Assembly: GCA_963853835.1 (NCBI GenBank)
Contig: OY970835.1
Span: 32,314,047 to 32,378,046 of the forward strand
Length of the DNA: 64,000 nucleotides
Direction of reading: 5' to 3'
DNA from: Calendula officinalis
Taxonomy: Eukaryota > Streptophyta > Magnoliopsida > Asterales > Asteraceae
Of the stretch, positions 49,487-59,474 are shown in pieces. Made by a program: the position numbers and the translations under genes. The notes beneath the pieces were generated by a model. The model was not told the origin of the DNA, searched no databases, and saw only the letters and a list, made by a program, of their open reading frames with translations. Every line of letters starts with the position of its first letter. The first letter of the stretch is position 1.

Positions 49487-51428
49487 GCCCCAAAGTCAGA
49501 TTTTTATTTTTAAAATGAGCTTTTATTAAAAAAAAAAATTGATAAAAAAGATTATAATTTAATCTTAAGAAAAATAAGCTAATTGAATATTTCTTAGAAT
49601 TAAGTTCAAATCTATTGAATTCAATTATTTCAAAAGTACCATTTTTCCCCGGAAGTTATGCGTAATTTAAGCTAATAAACTCAAATCAATACAGTTATGC
49701 ATTATTTAAGACAATAAACTTAAACCAATAAGTTAGTAAGCCCGAGAAAATGGGATTATTGATTTTTCAGTTTTCTAAATTAAGTAAAACAGACAACCTT
49801 CAGTAAATGTTTATACGTGTCCTTTTTACGTCATGTTACAACTTTCATCTACAACGAAATTTAGTTTTGTAAAACGCTCTTATACGATTAACTGTTGCAA
49901 CTCACAACTTTGACTAAAACCAACTTTTAAATGATTTTATGCCTTGATAAATATCAACTTTTCTTACTAATTAGTTTGACCTACCAACGAACGCTGGTAC
50001 CTTTGTATATACCTTTATAAGTAAAGTAAGTAATTTCATTGGACGGAATTTATATTCCTGTTTTGTTGTACCTCAAAGGAATTTGATGTAATTCTTATTC
50101 TAATTTCTTGTGTGTCATAAGTAGCCACGTTATACATAATTTTCATATGATAGAATTAGGTGGTCAATTTTAAGTGTAGACCAAAGATGCAAAGGGAATA
50201 TAAATAGTTCATTTATAGCCCACCTAAATGTGATGTAATACTTACTTCATTCTGAAATAAAAACAAAATTTTGAAGTTGGGATGATATTTGAAATTTCAT
50301 TTTTTGTAAACATGTATAATCTACATGAGTGACCATAAAACTAAATAAATGTTAGCTTTCAAGTGACCATAAAACTAAATCGGAGCCCGTTGGGTTTGAA
50401 GGTGGGCTAAAGTAAACACCATGATAGTCACTCGCAAATGTGCCTTTTTATATTATATAGAATTCGCCCAACATTAATTGTCGAATCGACCCAAACCCAA
50501 AATTAGCTTTATATATTGGCCTTGGATCAAATTACTCCTTATACCTATTATCTATAATACATTTTGCAATGGATGTGTATGACATTTTTACCCTTATGTG
50601 TATTGACATTTTTATCCTTACATATTTCCTCCTTTTCCAAAACACCCCCTCAAATTTTTGAAAGCTCTAAAAAAGCTCCTCTATATTTTGAAAGTTTAAA
50701 ATTACCCTTCCACTTTTTTAAAATTTTAAAATAGCCCCTCTACTTTTACACATTGCTAATTTCATTTAAAAGTTTAAATGCACTTTAGAGTTATGCTATT
50801 GAAATTAGTATATTTATTTGAGAGTTATGTTATTGAATGTTTTATAAAACTATCAGTAAACTGTATTTAGGATAATATATGAAAATCCTCGCGGCATCGT
50901 GCGGGTAGAAATCAACTAGTTAAGATAACAACATGCATAGTTAATTGTTGTAACTATTAGGCAGAACGCAATAAAATAAAGCAGGAAAAAACACACAAAA
51001 GAAAAAATGATATCTAAGTCACTCTCGAGTTGTCTCGACTTAATTACACCCATATTCAGATTTGCGTGTTGATTTCATCAAAACGCAATAAAAGGGTTGC
51101 AATTGCTAACTATAGTGTTTTAATGTTGGATATCATGAATTTCAGGTGTTGGAACTGCTTCAAAAGCCAAGCGATATAGGATGGTTCTAAACAAAGAAGT
51201 AATTAAGATATCTAATTCCAGGAACCCTGTTGGAACTTGCGAACAACAGCATTATGAAGATAATAATTCATTTTATAAATATGAATAATACTTTAAGATA
51301 GGTGATTCGTACAGAAAAATATTTATTCATACATCGTAATTTCATCCTAAATGACAATAATGTCCTTCCATTTCTTTGACTAAATTTTGCATTTCACCAC
51401 TCCTTTTAAAAGCATGACTGTCATTTGA
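49487..51428. other. No gene seen; contains a Helitron-like 3' end
   Basis: AT-rich and non-coding on both strands. The word GTGACCATAAAACTAAAT is repeated at about 50331 and 50364. The only structure recognised is the putative Helitron terminus at 50887-50919. Confidence 0.5.
50887..50919 (+). mobile_element. 3' end of a short non-autonomous Helitron (5' end unresolved)
   Basis: An imperfect GC hairpin (CCTCGC...GCGGG around GGCATCGT) is followed by TAGAAATCAACTAG and then T. Hairpin, about 12-base spacer and CTAG|T are the Helitron 3' signature. The 5' TC end is probably near 50535, where CTATTATCTATAATAC resembles Helitron 5' ends, but I cannot fix it. Confidence 0.5.
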
Positions 51429-51642
51429 TACTTCCTCCGTATCAAAATAAGTGACACAAATTGGCTTACACGTTTTTTGAGGTAAAAGATTAAATTAGAG
51501 GTTAAAATAGATTAAAGTACATAGTTAGTGGAGGATGGGTCCCACTTTTCTTGAATAAAGTGATATTAATGAGTTTTAAAAGCAAAAGTAAGGGTATAAG
51601 GGTAATTTCACTTTAATAAAGTGGATAGTTAGTGGGTATGGG

Positions 51643-51824
51643 TGTTATTGTGCAAGAGTAGAGAGAGAAAGTTCAATCTTCTTATTGAGAAAATGAAGAG
51701 AACATTACAACATATATGACTGAAAAGTCATAAACAGAAAGTCAACAACCTAACAGACTTGTAACCAACTAACTAATTAAGTAAATTACAAAAGTAACCC
51801 TAAGACTTGTTAAGTTGGTTAACA
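51643..51824 (-). repeat. 3' LTR of the Ale-like Copia element
   Basis: 182 bp, TGTTATTGTGCAAG to GTTAACA on the plus strand. It lacks a 7-bp AAGTTGT present in the other LTR. Confidence 0.93.
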
Positions 51825-51837
51825 CCCCCCCCCCCCC
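51825..51837 (-). other. Polypurine tract of the Ale-like Copia element
   Basis: An uninterrupted run of C on the plus strand (G on the coding strand) lies between the pol stop codon and the 3' LTR. Confidence 0.85.
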
Positions 51838-54800
51838 TCAAACTGGAGGATATGGCAAGAAACCAAGCTTGGAAACCGCTCGTTGTTGAGAAGAACCAGT
51901 CAAGGCTTTAGTCAAAATATCAGCTAATTGTTCTTCAGTCTTGACATGAGACAAACGAACAAGACCATCATTAACTCTTTCTCTCACATAATGGTAATCT
52001 AATTCGATATGTTTCGTTCTTTCATGAAACACCGGATTAGTGGAAAGTTTTTGATCGGAATATGAATCAAATCGAAAGACCCCTTAACTATTAAGGTAAG
52101 GGGGTTAATAGAACGAATCACACTTTTACCACTGCAATTTAAATAGCCGCCAGATTATCACATTTTAAAGGTATAGGAGTGACATCTGGGACTCGAAACT
52201 CCGAAAAAAGTCGACTAATCCAAGCTATGTCAGCAGTAACACGACGCATAGACCTATACTCTGCTTCGGCGATTGACAAAGAAAGAGTTTGTTGTTTCTT
52301 TGATTTCCATGATATGGGACTGCCGCCAAATAAAATGAAGTATCCACTCACAGATCGTCTAGTAATAGGACATGAAGCCCAATCAGAATCACAAAATGCC
52401 TCAATTTGAAATGATGATTCTGAATTGAAATGAAGCCCTTGAGTAAATGTAGTCTTTAAGTAGCTCAAAACATGCAGGGCTGCATCAAGATGTACTTGAC
52501 TAGGAGTTTGATTAAATTGGCTTAGATATTGCACAGAAAAAGCAATATCAGGACGTGTATGAACAAGGAAATTTAACTTGCCAATTAATTGCCTATATAC
52601 GGTTGGTTCTGGCAAAGGATCAGGCATAACAGGTAACAAACGAATATTGGCAGGTAATGGACTGTTTGTTACCAAGTCTGAAGCTTGAGGATATAATTGT
52701 AACATCTCCTTTATGAAACGTTGTTGATGAAGAAGCATACCTTTGTCAGTTTTTACAAATTCAATTCCAAGGAACAAATTGATGTAACCAAGATCCTTAA
52801 TTTGAAATTGGTGATGTTAAAATTCCTTTAATGACTGGATTTCAGAGTCATTGTCCCCAGTAACTAGAATGTCATCAACATATATAGCCACAATTACAAT
52901 TGAATTAGCTGAATGTTTGATGAATAAGGAATAGTCATTTTCGGACCGATTAAATCCTTTTGACTGTAATGCCATGGACAGTTTGGCATACCACTGTCTA
53001 GAAGCCTGCTTCAAACCATAAAGCGACTTTTTTTAACTTACAAACAATAGCAGGAGATGAGACATCAAGCCCTGGTGGGGCTTTCATATAAACTTCTTCA
53101 TGAAGATCGCCATGTAAAAAAGCATTATTTACATCAAATTGATGTATATGCCACTGTTTCTTTACTGCAAGAGAGACTAAAGATCGAACTGTGGTGAATT
53201 TCACAACCGGAAAAAACGTTTCATGATAATCCACACCCGCTTTTTGAGTGAAACCCTTAGCCACAAGTCGAGCCTTATGGCGTTCAATGGTACCATCAGC
53301 TTTCAATTTAGTTTTATAAACCCATCGACATGAAATACACTTCTTCCCTTTTGGAAGCTTAACTAATTCCCAAGTGTTGTTATCATTCAAAGCTTTAAGT
53401 TCCTTTTGCATTGCATCTTCCCTATGGGAGATGCCTTTAGCTTGATGATAAAAGGCAGGCTCAATCGTAAGATCATCATTTTGAGAGATTGCATTCATGG
53501 AAAAACTCTGAAGTTCATCATTGGTTAAATTGATACACATGTTGGTAATAGTATGAGCACAAGCAACATGATTACATATGTAATCAGTGAAATGAGCAGG
53601 TGTTTGTGTAGTTCTTGTGGATCGTCTTAAAGGAATAGCAGATGGCCCAGAATTGACTGGAACAGATTCTGTAGAAATAGGTTGGGGGGCTGCAGAATGT
53701 GTAACATCATCGGTGGCAACATCAGTATCAACATTGGGTATAAAAGATGGTGTAGAAGTATTTTGTTCAGTTGAGCGAATGGAATGAAGTGGAAAAATAT
53801 CCTCAAAAAATTTGACATCCCTTGATATAAAAACTTTGTGAGTCACAAGATTCAAAACAATGTAAGCTTTTTGTGCAAAAGGATATCTAAGAAAAATGCA
53901 CGGATTAGCTCGAGGCATAAATTTGTCTCTACCTACAACAGAAGTTGAGGCAAAACAAAGACAGCCAAAGGATCGAAGTTGCGTTAATGAAGGTTCTTCA
54001 TTATACAACATTTTAAATGGAGAAACCTTATTCAAAACTTGAGAAGGTAATCGATTGATAATATGAATTGCAGCTTTCACACAATCACCCCAATAAGCGA
54101 TACCAACCCCAGACTGAAAAAATAGAGCTCGTGACACCTCAAGAATAAGTTTGTGTTTTCGTTCAACTATTCCATTTTGCTAAGGCGTATAGGGAGTGGA
54201 TTTTTGATGTATGATCTCTTTGGAACTAGAAAAGGCAATGCCTTCATTACTTGATCCTAGCTCCATAGCATTGTCAGTTCTAATTTGTTTAACATCCTTA
54301 TTGAATTGTGTTTTAACAAATTGCACAAAGGCTTTTATTAGGCTCAAAGCATAGCTTTTGTGTGATAAAAGATGAATCCAAGTGAATCTACTATAATCAT
54401 CCACAATAGTAACGAAATATTTGAATCCATCATAAGTTTGGTGTTTGTACGGTCCCCACACATCAATATGGATCAAGTCAAAAGCAGAATTAGAACGAGT
54501 GTAACTATTAGGAAAAGGATGTCTATGATATCTTGATTTAGAACAAATTGTACAAGATTTAATGTGCATATCATATTGATGTGTATTAAGAAGAGACAAA
54601 GTATGTAAAGTATCAACAGAAGCATGACCAAGTCTATTATGCCATTTCATTACATCGTTTTGAACATTCATAACAAACGATTGAGTATTTGAAAAAGAGG
54701 AAAAAACAGAATGACAGAAAGATAAATTGGTTCTTATATGTTCATGATTAAAAACATACAAGTTATTGACTCTATTGCCAAGGATCCCCAAAGAAAAATT

Positions 54801-56222
54801 ACTCTTCGATGAGGGGTCCTGCAGAAAACAATTATCATCAGTGAAAATGACAAATGTTTTGAACTATTTTGTTAATCTGGTGACAGAAACCAGATTATAT
54901 TTGAAAGCAGGAACGTAAAGTACATCGCTGAGAATGATGGAATCATGAAGCTGGACTCGTCCAATGTATGATACGGGAGTATCATTACCATTAGGAAGCC
55001 TAATGTAGTGAGGCTGATTGAGCTTAGTCATAGAAATGAAAAAATTCTTATTAGAACACATATGATCGGTTGCACCAGTGTCAATAATCCAGGAGTGATG
55101 TTTATGAAGTAAATGATCAGATTGATAAACATTTGCACAAAAACGTGAAAAAGAGAAGGAATTACCTTCAGTGTTCATTGCTTCATTGAAAAAGGAAAAA
55201 TTAGCATGACTCTTGGAAGTGGAATTTTGATTGTTGAACATTTGTAAGAGTTGTTGATACTGCTCAGTTGTAATTGCCGGAGACTCACATTGAAGATCAG
55301 TAGTAACGCTATTAGCTTTTGGTGGATAGTCATCTTTCTTGCCCTTAGGATTTGTGAATTTGAAGGATGCAGGGAATCCAATTAATCGATAACATTGATT
55401 CTTAACATGACGAGTTTTCTTGCAATAAGAGCATGTTAACAATTTCTTAGAGGAATTAGGTTGATTCGCAACTGCATTCATAGCTATAGCATCTTGATTG
55501 ATAATAGGATGAATATTAATCTCTCGTTGATGTTCTTCCTGTGTAATTAGGGCATACGCAGTGGCCAGCGATGGAAGAGGTTTCATCATAAGGATTTGAC
55601 CACGAATGATTTTATATGAATCATTCAATCCCATTAGAAGTTGAATCAAACGTTGATTTTCCAGAAACTTGTTGATTTTGACAGCAGTGCCACATGAACA
55701 TTCAGGAAACTCTTGAACAAGACGCAGTTCATCCCAAATTTTCATTAATTTTGTATAATAGGTTTGAAAATCATCAGAGTTTTGTGAAATTGAGTACAAC
55801 TTTTGTTGAATCTGATAGATTAGGGCACCGCTAGTTTGTTCATACCTTTGATTTAATTCTGACCAGATTGCATGAGCAGTTTGAAAGAAAAGAACACTAT
55901 CGGCAATTGTTTTGTGTAAGGAATTAAGAATCCAGCTTATAACCATTGAATTAACACGAAACCATTGAGAGAATTCTGGAGAACCATCAGGAGGTTGAAC
56001 GATTGAACCATCAACGAATCCTAATTTGTTCTTCGCAGATAAAGCAATCATCATCGATCGTTTCCAGGCATTGAATCCAACTCCATCGAAAACATTGGAA
56101 ACAAGAACAGAACCTGGATTATCTGAAGATCCGAGATAAAACGGACTCGAAAGATGAATTGTGGATGAATCAGTACTCACAGAATTAACAGAAGTTGCGG
56201 AAGGATTAACAGGAGTAGTCAT
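51838..56222 (-). pseudogene. gag-pol: Copia gag-pol polyprotein, broken by three nonsense codons, one frameshift and a 95-bp insertion
   Basis: Start ATG at 56222-56220 (MTTPVNPSATS). In order: gag, with zinc knuckle CSYCKKTRHVKNQC (Arg for the usual Gly); protease DTGATDHMC; pre-integrase WHNRLGH...CTICSKSRYH; integrase with IDVWGPY, RTDNAMEL and QNGIVERKH; RT with YVDDILVTGDN; RNase H with CDSDWASC; and a terminus with HYVRERVNDGLV. Breaks: TAG at 54864-54866 and 54180-54182, both CAG to TAG; an extra base in a seven-A run near 53028-53034; TAA at 52817-52819; and TAA at 52139-52141 beside the 95-bp insertion at 52039-52133. Otherwise the roughly 1400-residue frame is collinear and the catalytic residues are present. 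This copy cannot make a full protein. Confidence 0.93.
52039..52133. other. 95-bp insertion with inverted ends in the RNase H region
   Basis: The gag-pol frame is interrupted between the sequences coding IA and NPVFHERTKH. The extra 95 bp begin AGTGGAAAGT and end ACTTTTACCACT, imperfect inverted repeats, and contain a near-palindrome CCCCTTAACTATTAAGGTAAGGGG (interrupted). It may be a very small MITE; a clear target duplication is not seen. Confidence 0.6.
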
Positions 56223-56279
56223 GATTGAAAAGAAATGAATTGAATGAAGCAATCGTGATGAACAGGATCACAAATTCAG

Positions 56280-56289
56280 TCTGATACCA
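56280..56289 (-). other. Primer binding site of the Ale-like Copia element
   Basis: The minus strand reads TGGTATCAGA directly after the 5' LTR, matching initiator tRNA-Met. Confidence 0.88.
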
Positions 56290-56478
56290 TGTTATTGTAC
56301 AAGAGTAGAGAGAGAAAGTTCAATCTTCTTATTGAGAAAATGAAGAGAACATTACAATATATATGACTGAAAAGTCATAAACAGAAAGTCAACAACCTAA
56401 CAGACTTGTAAGTTGTAACCAACTAACTAATTAAGTAAATTACAAAAGTAACCCTAAGACTTGTTAAGTTGGTTAACA
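56290..56478 (-). repeat. 5' LTR of the Ale-like Copia element
   Basis: 189 bp, TGTTATTGTACAAG to GTTAACA on the plus strand. It is almost identical to 51643-51824. Confidence 0.93.
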
Positions 56479-56587
56479 ATGGGTCCCACTTTTTTTTACC
56501 AAATAAGGAAAGTTTCAAAAGTGTGTCACTTATTTTGAAACACCCCAAAATGGAAAGTGTGTCACTTATTTTAATACGGAGGAAGTA

Positions 56588-57447
56588 TAAAAATTCTCTA
56601 CATGGATACAAATTGCTTTGTAAGAATCACATCTCATAATCTATAATAGTATATTTTTATTTTTTATTATTTTTTTCGAACGGGGTATATTTTTGTTAAT
56701 TATAAAAGTGTTCGGGAATAAAAAATCAAGCATTAAACCAATAATTATGATTCTAAAACATTAAATATAAGTTACTAAAAATATGTAACGTATAAACTAT
56801 AGAAGGTAAATGGTTAGCTCAATAATATGGGGACATACACATCACAATATAAAATCTCGTTGTGTTCTTTTAACTAGAATGTTCTCACGTTTCATTAACT
56901 ATGATGATACGGGATTTAATTATTTCACACATGTTGTCTATTAGATCAGTGAGTTACATGCACTCTAAGACTGTTCCCAACGGGCGTGAGTTTGGCCATC
57001 TCTCAACTGGCGGCATCTCAACCATTGGCATGCCCCCGCTAATTGGGCCGCCAGTTAGATGCCGTGAGTTTGAAGACGGGAGGAGGGGTGCGTGAGTTTG
57101 GGTAGGCGGGGTCAAAGGGGTATTTTGTGTGTGTATTTTGTAATGGTAGGTCCCAAAAAATTAAAGGGGAGATGTATTGTTATCATGTGTACGTCAGTTT
57201 ATTGTGAGTTTGTGTATCTACTAGCGTGACATTGATTTGGCAACAACTGACGGTGTCAATTTCGACCACTGTTAGGATCGGTCTAATATATGCTCTAATT
57301 AGGCACACACTAAAATCCAATTAGGGAATTTATAATATTCTTTGCATAATTGACCTATTCAATTACTGTGTTATAAACAAACACGTCTTTTTATTCCTAT
57401 CTAAGATAATGTTATTTATTCTGACTTTCATTCAAGCGTAACAGATA
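56588..57447. other. No gene seen
   Basis: AT-rich spacer, with a moderately GC-rich part at about 56970-57120 (GGCGGC, GGGCCGCC words). No element ends or coding pattern are convincing. Confidence 0.5.
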
Positions 57448-57690
57448 CTCCCTCTGTCCCACAAAAAGTTTACATTTCTCCTTAAAATTTTGTCTCACAA
57501 AAAAGTTTACATTTCTCAAATTTGGGGGGTCCACCTAATAAAATAATATTATTACCAATCATTCAACCAATAAAACACTTTCTCTCTTCAATCAAACATT
57601 ATATTTTAATCAAAAGTATTATTACTGACCCCATCACTAACTGTCACCTAAAATTTTGTGCCCAAGAGAAATATAAACTTTGTGGGACGG
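57448..57690. mobile_element. Stowaway-like MITE, right terminus eroded
   Basis: The left end CTCCCTCTGTCCCACAAAAA, preceded by TA, is matched by the inverted right part AAACTTTGTGGGACGG. The last eight or so bases of the right end are missing. The GTCCCACAAA family differs from the two other Stowaway copies here. Confidence 0.72.
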
Positions 57691-57956
57691 CTTTTAACAA
57701 TTATACATACTTCGTATAACATATCCATAATACGAGGATTCAATTTTTCCCCTCCTTTGTGTAACATGTAAATTTGTCGACTATAAATTAGTAATGCAAA
57801 ACAAATTCGAACAACTTGGTTATCAAATTAATTTTTTGGGGTTGGACTGTCCGGTTGTATGATTTCTTGTTTAGTTTTCTCAAAACTTTATTTAATCTTT
57901 AAATTAAAATGCAAAATAAAATAAAATAACATTTTCGTGATCTATTCTTTTCTTTT

Positions 57957-58575
57957 CTTTTTTTTTTTTTTTGAACGGCTAATATATTAGACTAGCAAGA
58001 AGCTAGGAAACATAGAAATTACAAGAAAGAAACAAAACATAACCGGCTACCTAACAACATGACATAGGACTAGTACACCACTCACACCATTTATTGTTTA
58101 AATTACATGATTTCAACCTGTTTTTTAACCAAAAATATGTTGAGCTTTGAATTTCACTGAATATAAACTTTTCTTTCTCCCTTGAAGTGGTCTCAAATAT
58201 TCTTTTGTTACGAAATTTCCATACGCTCCATATGTAGGTATATATCGATGCCATGAAAGCTTTATATGTGTCTCCTTTTAACGAATTCTTCTTGCCCCAT
58301 TGGATTAAATCATCTAAATTTAGCACTTGATCAATTGCTATACCCCACCATCTTCCAATTTCGGCTAAGATCCGCCGAGAAAAAGTGCAGGCCACAAACA
58401 AGTGGTCCTCGGATTCTGATGCAGCCCCACATAATACACAATCAGTTGAAATAATCGTGATTTCACGTTTTTCTAGATTAGGTTCAGTGGGAAGTCTACC
58501 ATGATACGATTCTTCTCATCCGATAAAGTATTTTCAAATCAATTACGCGTTTCATGGCGATTTACGTTGCCGGCA
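57957..58575 (-). mobile_element. 5'-truncated LINE (L1-type) with C-terminal zinc-finger region and poly(A)
   Basis: On the minus strand the frame 58490-58051 reads CVLCGAASESEDHLFVACTF, the zf-RVT region at the C-terminus of plant LINE reverse transcriptases. It then continues through IYTYIWSVWKFRNKRIF to TAG-terminated MSCC. Downstream, at 57957-57975, the minus strand has a poly(A) tract. Upstream of about 58500 the frame is broken and the element ends near 58575, close to the stop codon of the GATA pseudogene. 5' truncation is normal for LINE insertions. The exact 5' border and target duplication were not found. Confidence 0.72.
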
Positions 58576-58598
58576 AGTGCTCCAACTGACGTCAGCAC

Positions 58599-59474
58599 TC
58601 AGCAGACCTGGTAGTTGCTACCCTGATGTAGCTGTTGTTTTCGCCGGTGGAGGTGGCCGCCACCGCCGTAAATTTGATGTTCATATGAAAGTACTTGCTG
58701 GTGCTGGTGCTGTTGTTGTTGCTGGTAGTAGTGTTGGTGATGGCCTAACATTGTTTCCTTTTGCCGACGGAGCTCCATTACTTTCCGGTGAGAATTGGAG
58801 TGTTGAGTGAGCACAAATGTAGGGCTTGCCGCAGGACGATACTCCGGTACTAACCGACCTGATTTGTATCTCACGCCACATGCGTTGCATAACGTCTTCG
58901 GACCTAATGGTCCGGTCCTCCATTGAGGTGTCTTCACTGAAGCACAGTGTGTGCAGCGCTTAACGACGCCGCTCTCCGACGACGTATCGCCGGATGAAGA
59001 TGTAGACGATGTGTAATTAGTCTCTCTCTCTCTTCATTTTTGATGTTTCACAGATCTGATTGGTAGGTACCGGTGTTGATGTCCAGTTGTTATTATGTAC
59101 CGGTGCTCTAGTTCTCTTACTCCTTGATCTACTGTGAAACGGACTGTTCTCCGGACGGAAATTTATCGTTCCGACATAGTTATCGCCGGAAAATCGCTAA
59201 ATGAGTCATCGACGAATTTCGATAGCCATTCGAGTTCCGCCACGTCATCACTCTAGAACATTCCAAATAAATCATTACAATATATTCTCCATTAATTTGC
59301 TCAATTATCTACAACAAAAGTAAAAAGTAAAAACCATAGGTAAAAGATGAGTATACTCACCGGAACGGAGAAGTTGTTGGTGAAGTCGGTGGAATGGTGA
59401 TAACCGTTAGCGATGTTATAATCATCGTTGTTATTGTTGACAGAGTACTGGAATTGGCTACCGGAGGCGGTGGT
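58599..59474 (-). pseudogene. GATA zinc-finger transcription factor gene, exon 1 truncated by an LTR element, exon 2 frameshifted
   Basis: Plant class-I GATA factors bind (A/T)GATA(A/G) in promoters. The exon 1 end (59474-59361) codes an Asn/His-rich stretch ending TDFTNNFSVP. An intron (GTGAGT...TTCTAG, 59360-59253) follows, then exon 2 opens SDDVAELEWLSKFVDDSFSD, the conserved motif of this subfamily. Later come RSRSKRTRAP and the finger C-X2-C-X18-C-X2-C (CTHC...CNAC, with QWRTGPLGPKTL). The C-terminus is Gln/His-rich and stops at 58599. Exon 2 changes frame twice: at a T run near 59182 (one T too few) and at the (GA) repeat near 59020. Exon 1 stops abruptly at the LTR starting at 59475; its first part lies beyond the inserted element, outside the window. 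It is non-functional as it stands. Confidence 0.82.

Larger units (their letters stand above)
51643..56478 (-). mobile_element. Nearly complete young Copia element (Ale/Retrofit-like)
   Basis: 4836 bp with LTRs at 51643-51824 and 56290-56478 and perfect 5-bp duplications ATGGG at 51638-51642 and 56479-56483. PBS, gag-pol and polypurine tract are all in place. The two LTRs differ by two substitutions and a 7-bp indel by eye, so insertion is recent. The short LTRs, single gag-pol frame and gag zinc-knuckle context (CYRLIGFP) suggest the Ale/Retrofit lineage; lineage is inference. Confidence 0.93.
51431..56585. mobile_element. Stowaway MITE split by a Copia element
   Basis: The left part (51431-51642) starts CTTCCTCCGTATCAAAATAA. 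The right part (56484-56585) ends TTTTAATACGGAGGAAG. Both are flanked by TA. Without the Copia insertion the MITE is about 314 bp, the same family and length as the one at 13214-13525. Confidence 0.88.

Noticed and set aside
49481..49520. TGTGACAGCCCC as the start of another Gypsy LTR
   Set aside because: The overlap with the end of the 3' LTR (TGTGACA) explains the first part, and no matching end or internal signals were found.
58577..58810. Plus-strand open frame of 77 codons rich in Ala/Gly/Val
   Set aside because: It is antisense to the GATA exon and derives from its Gln/His codons.
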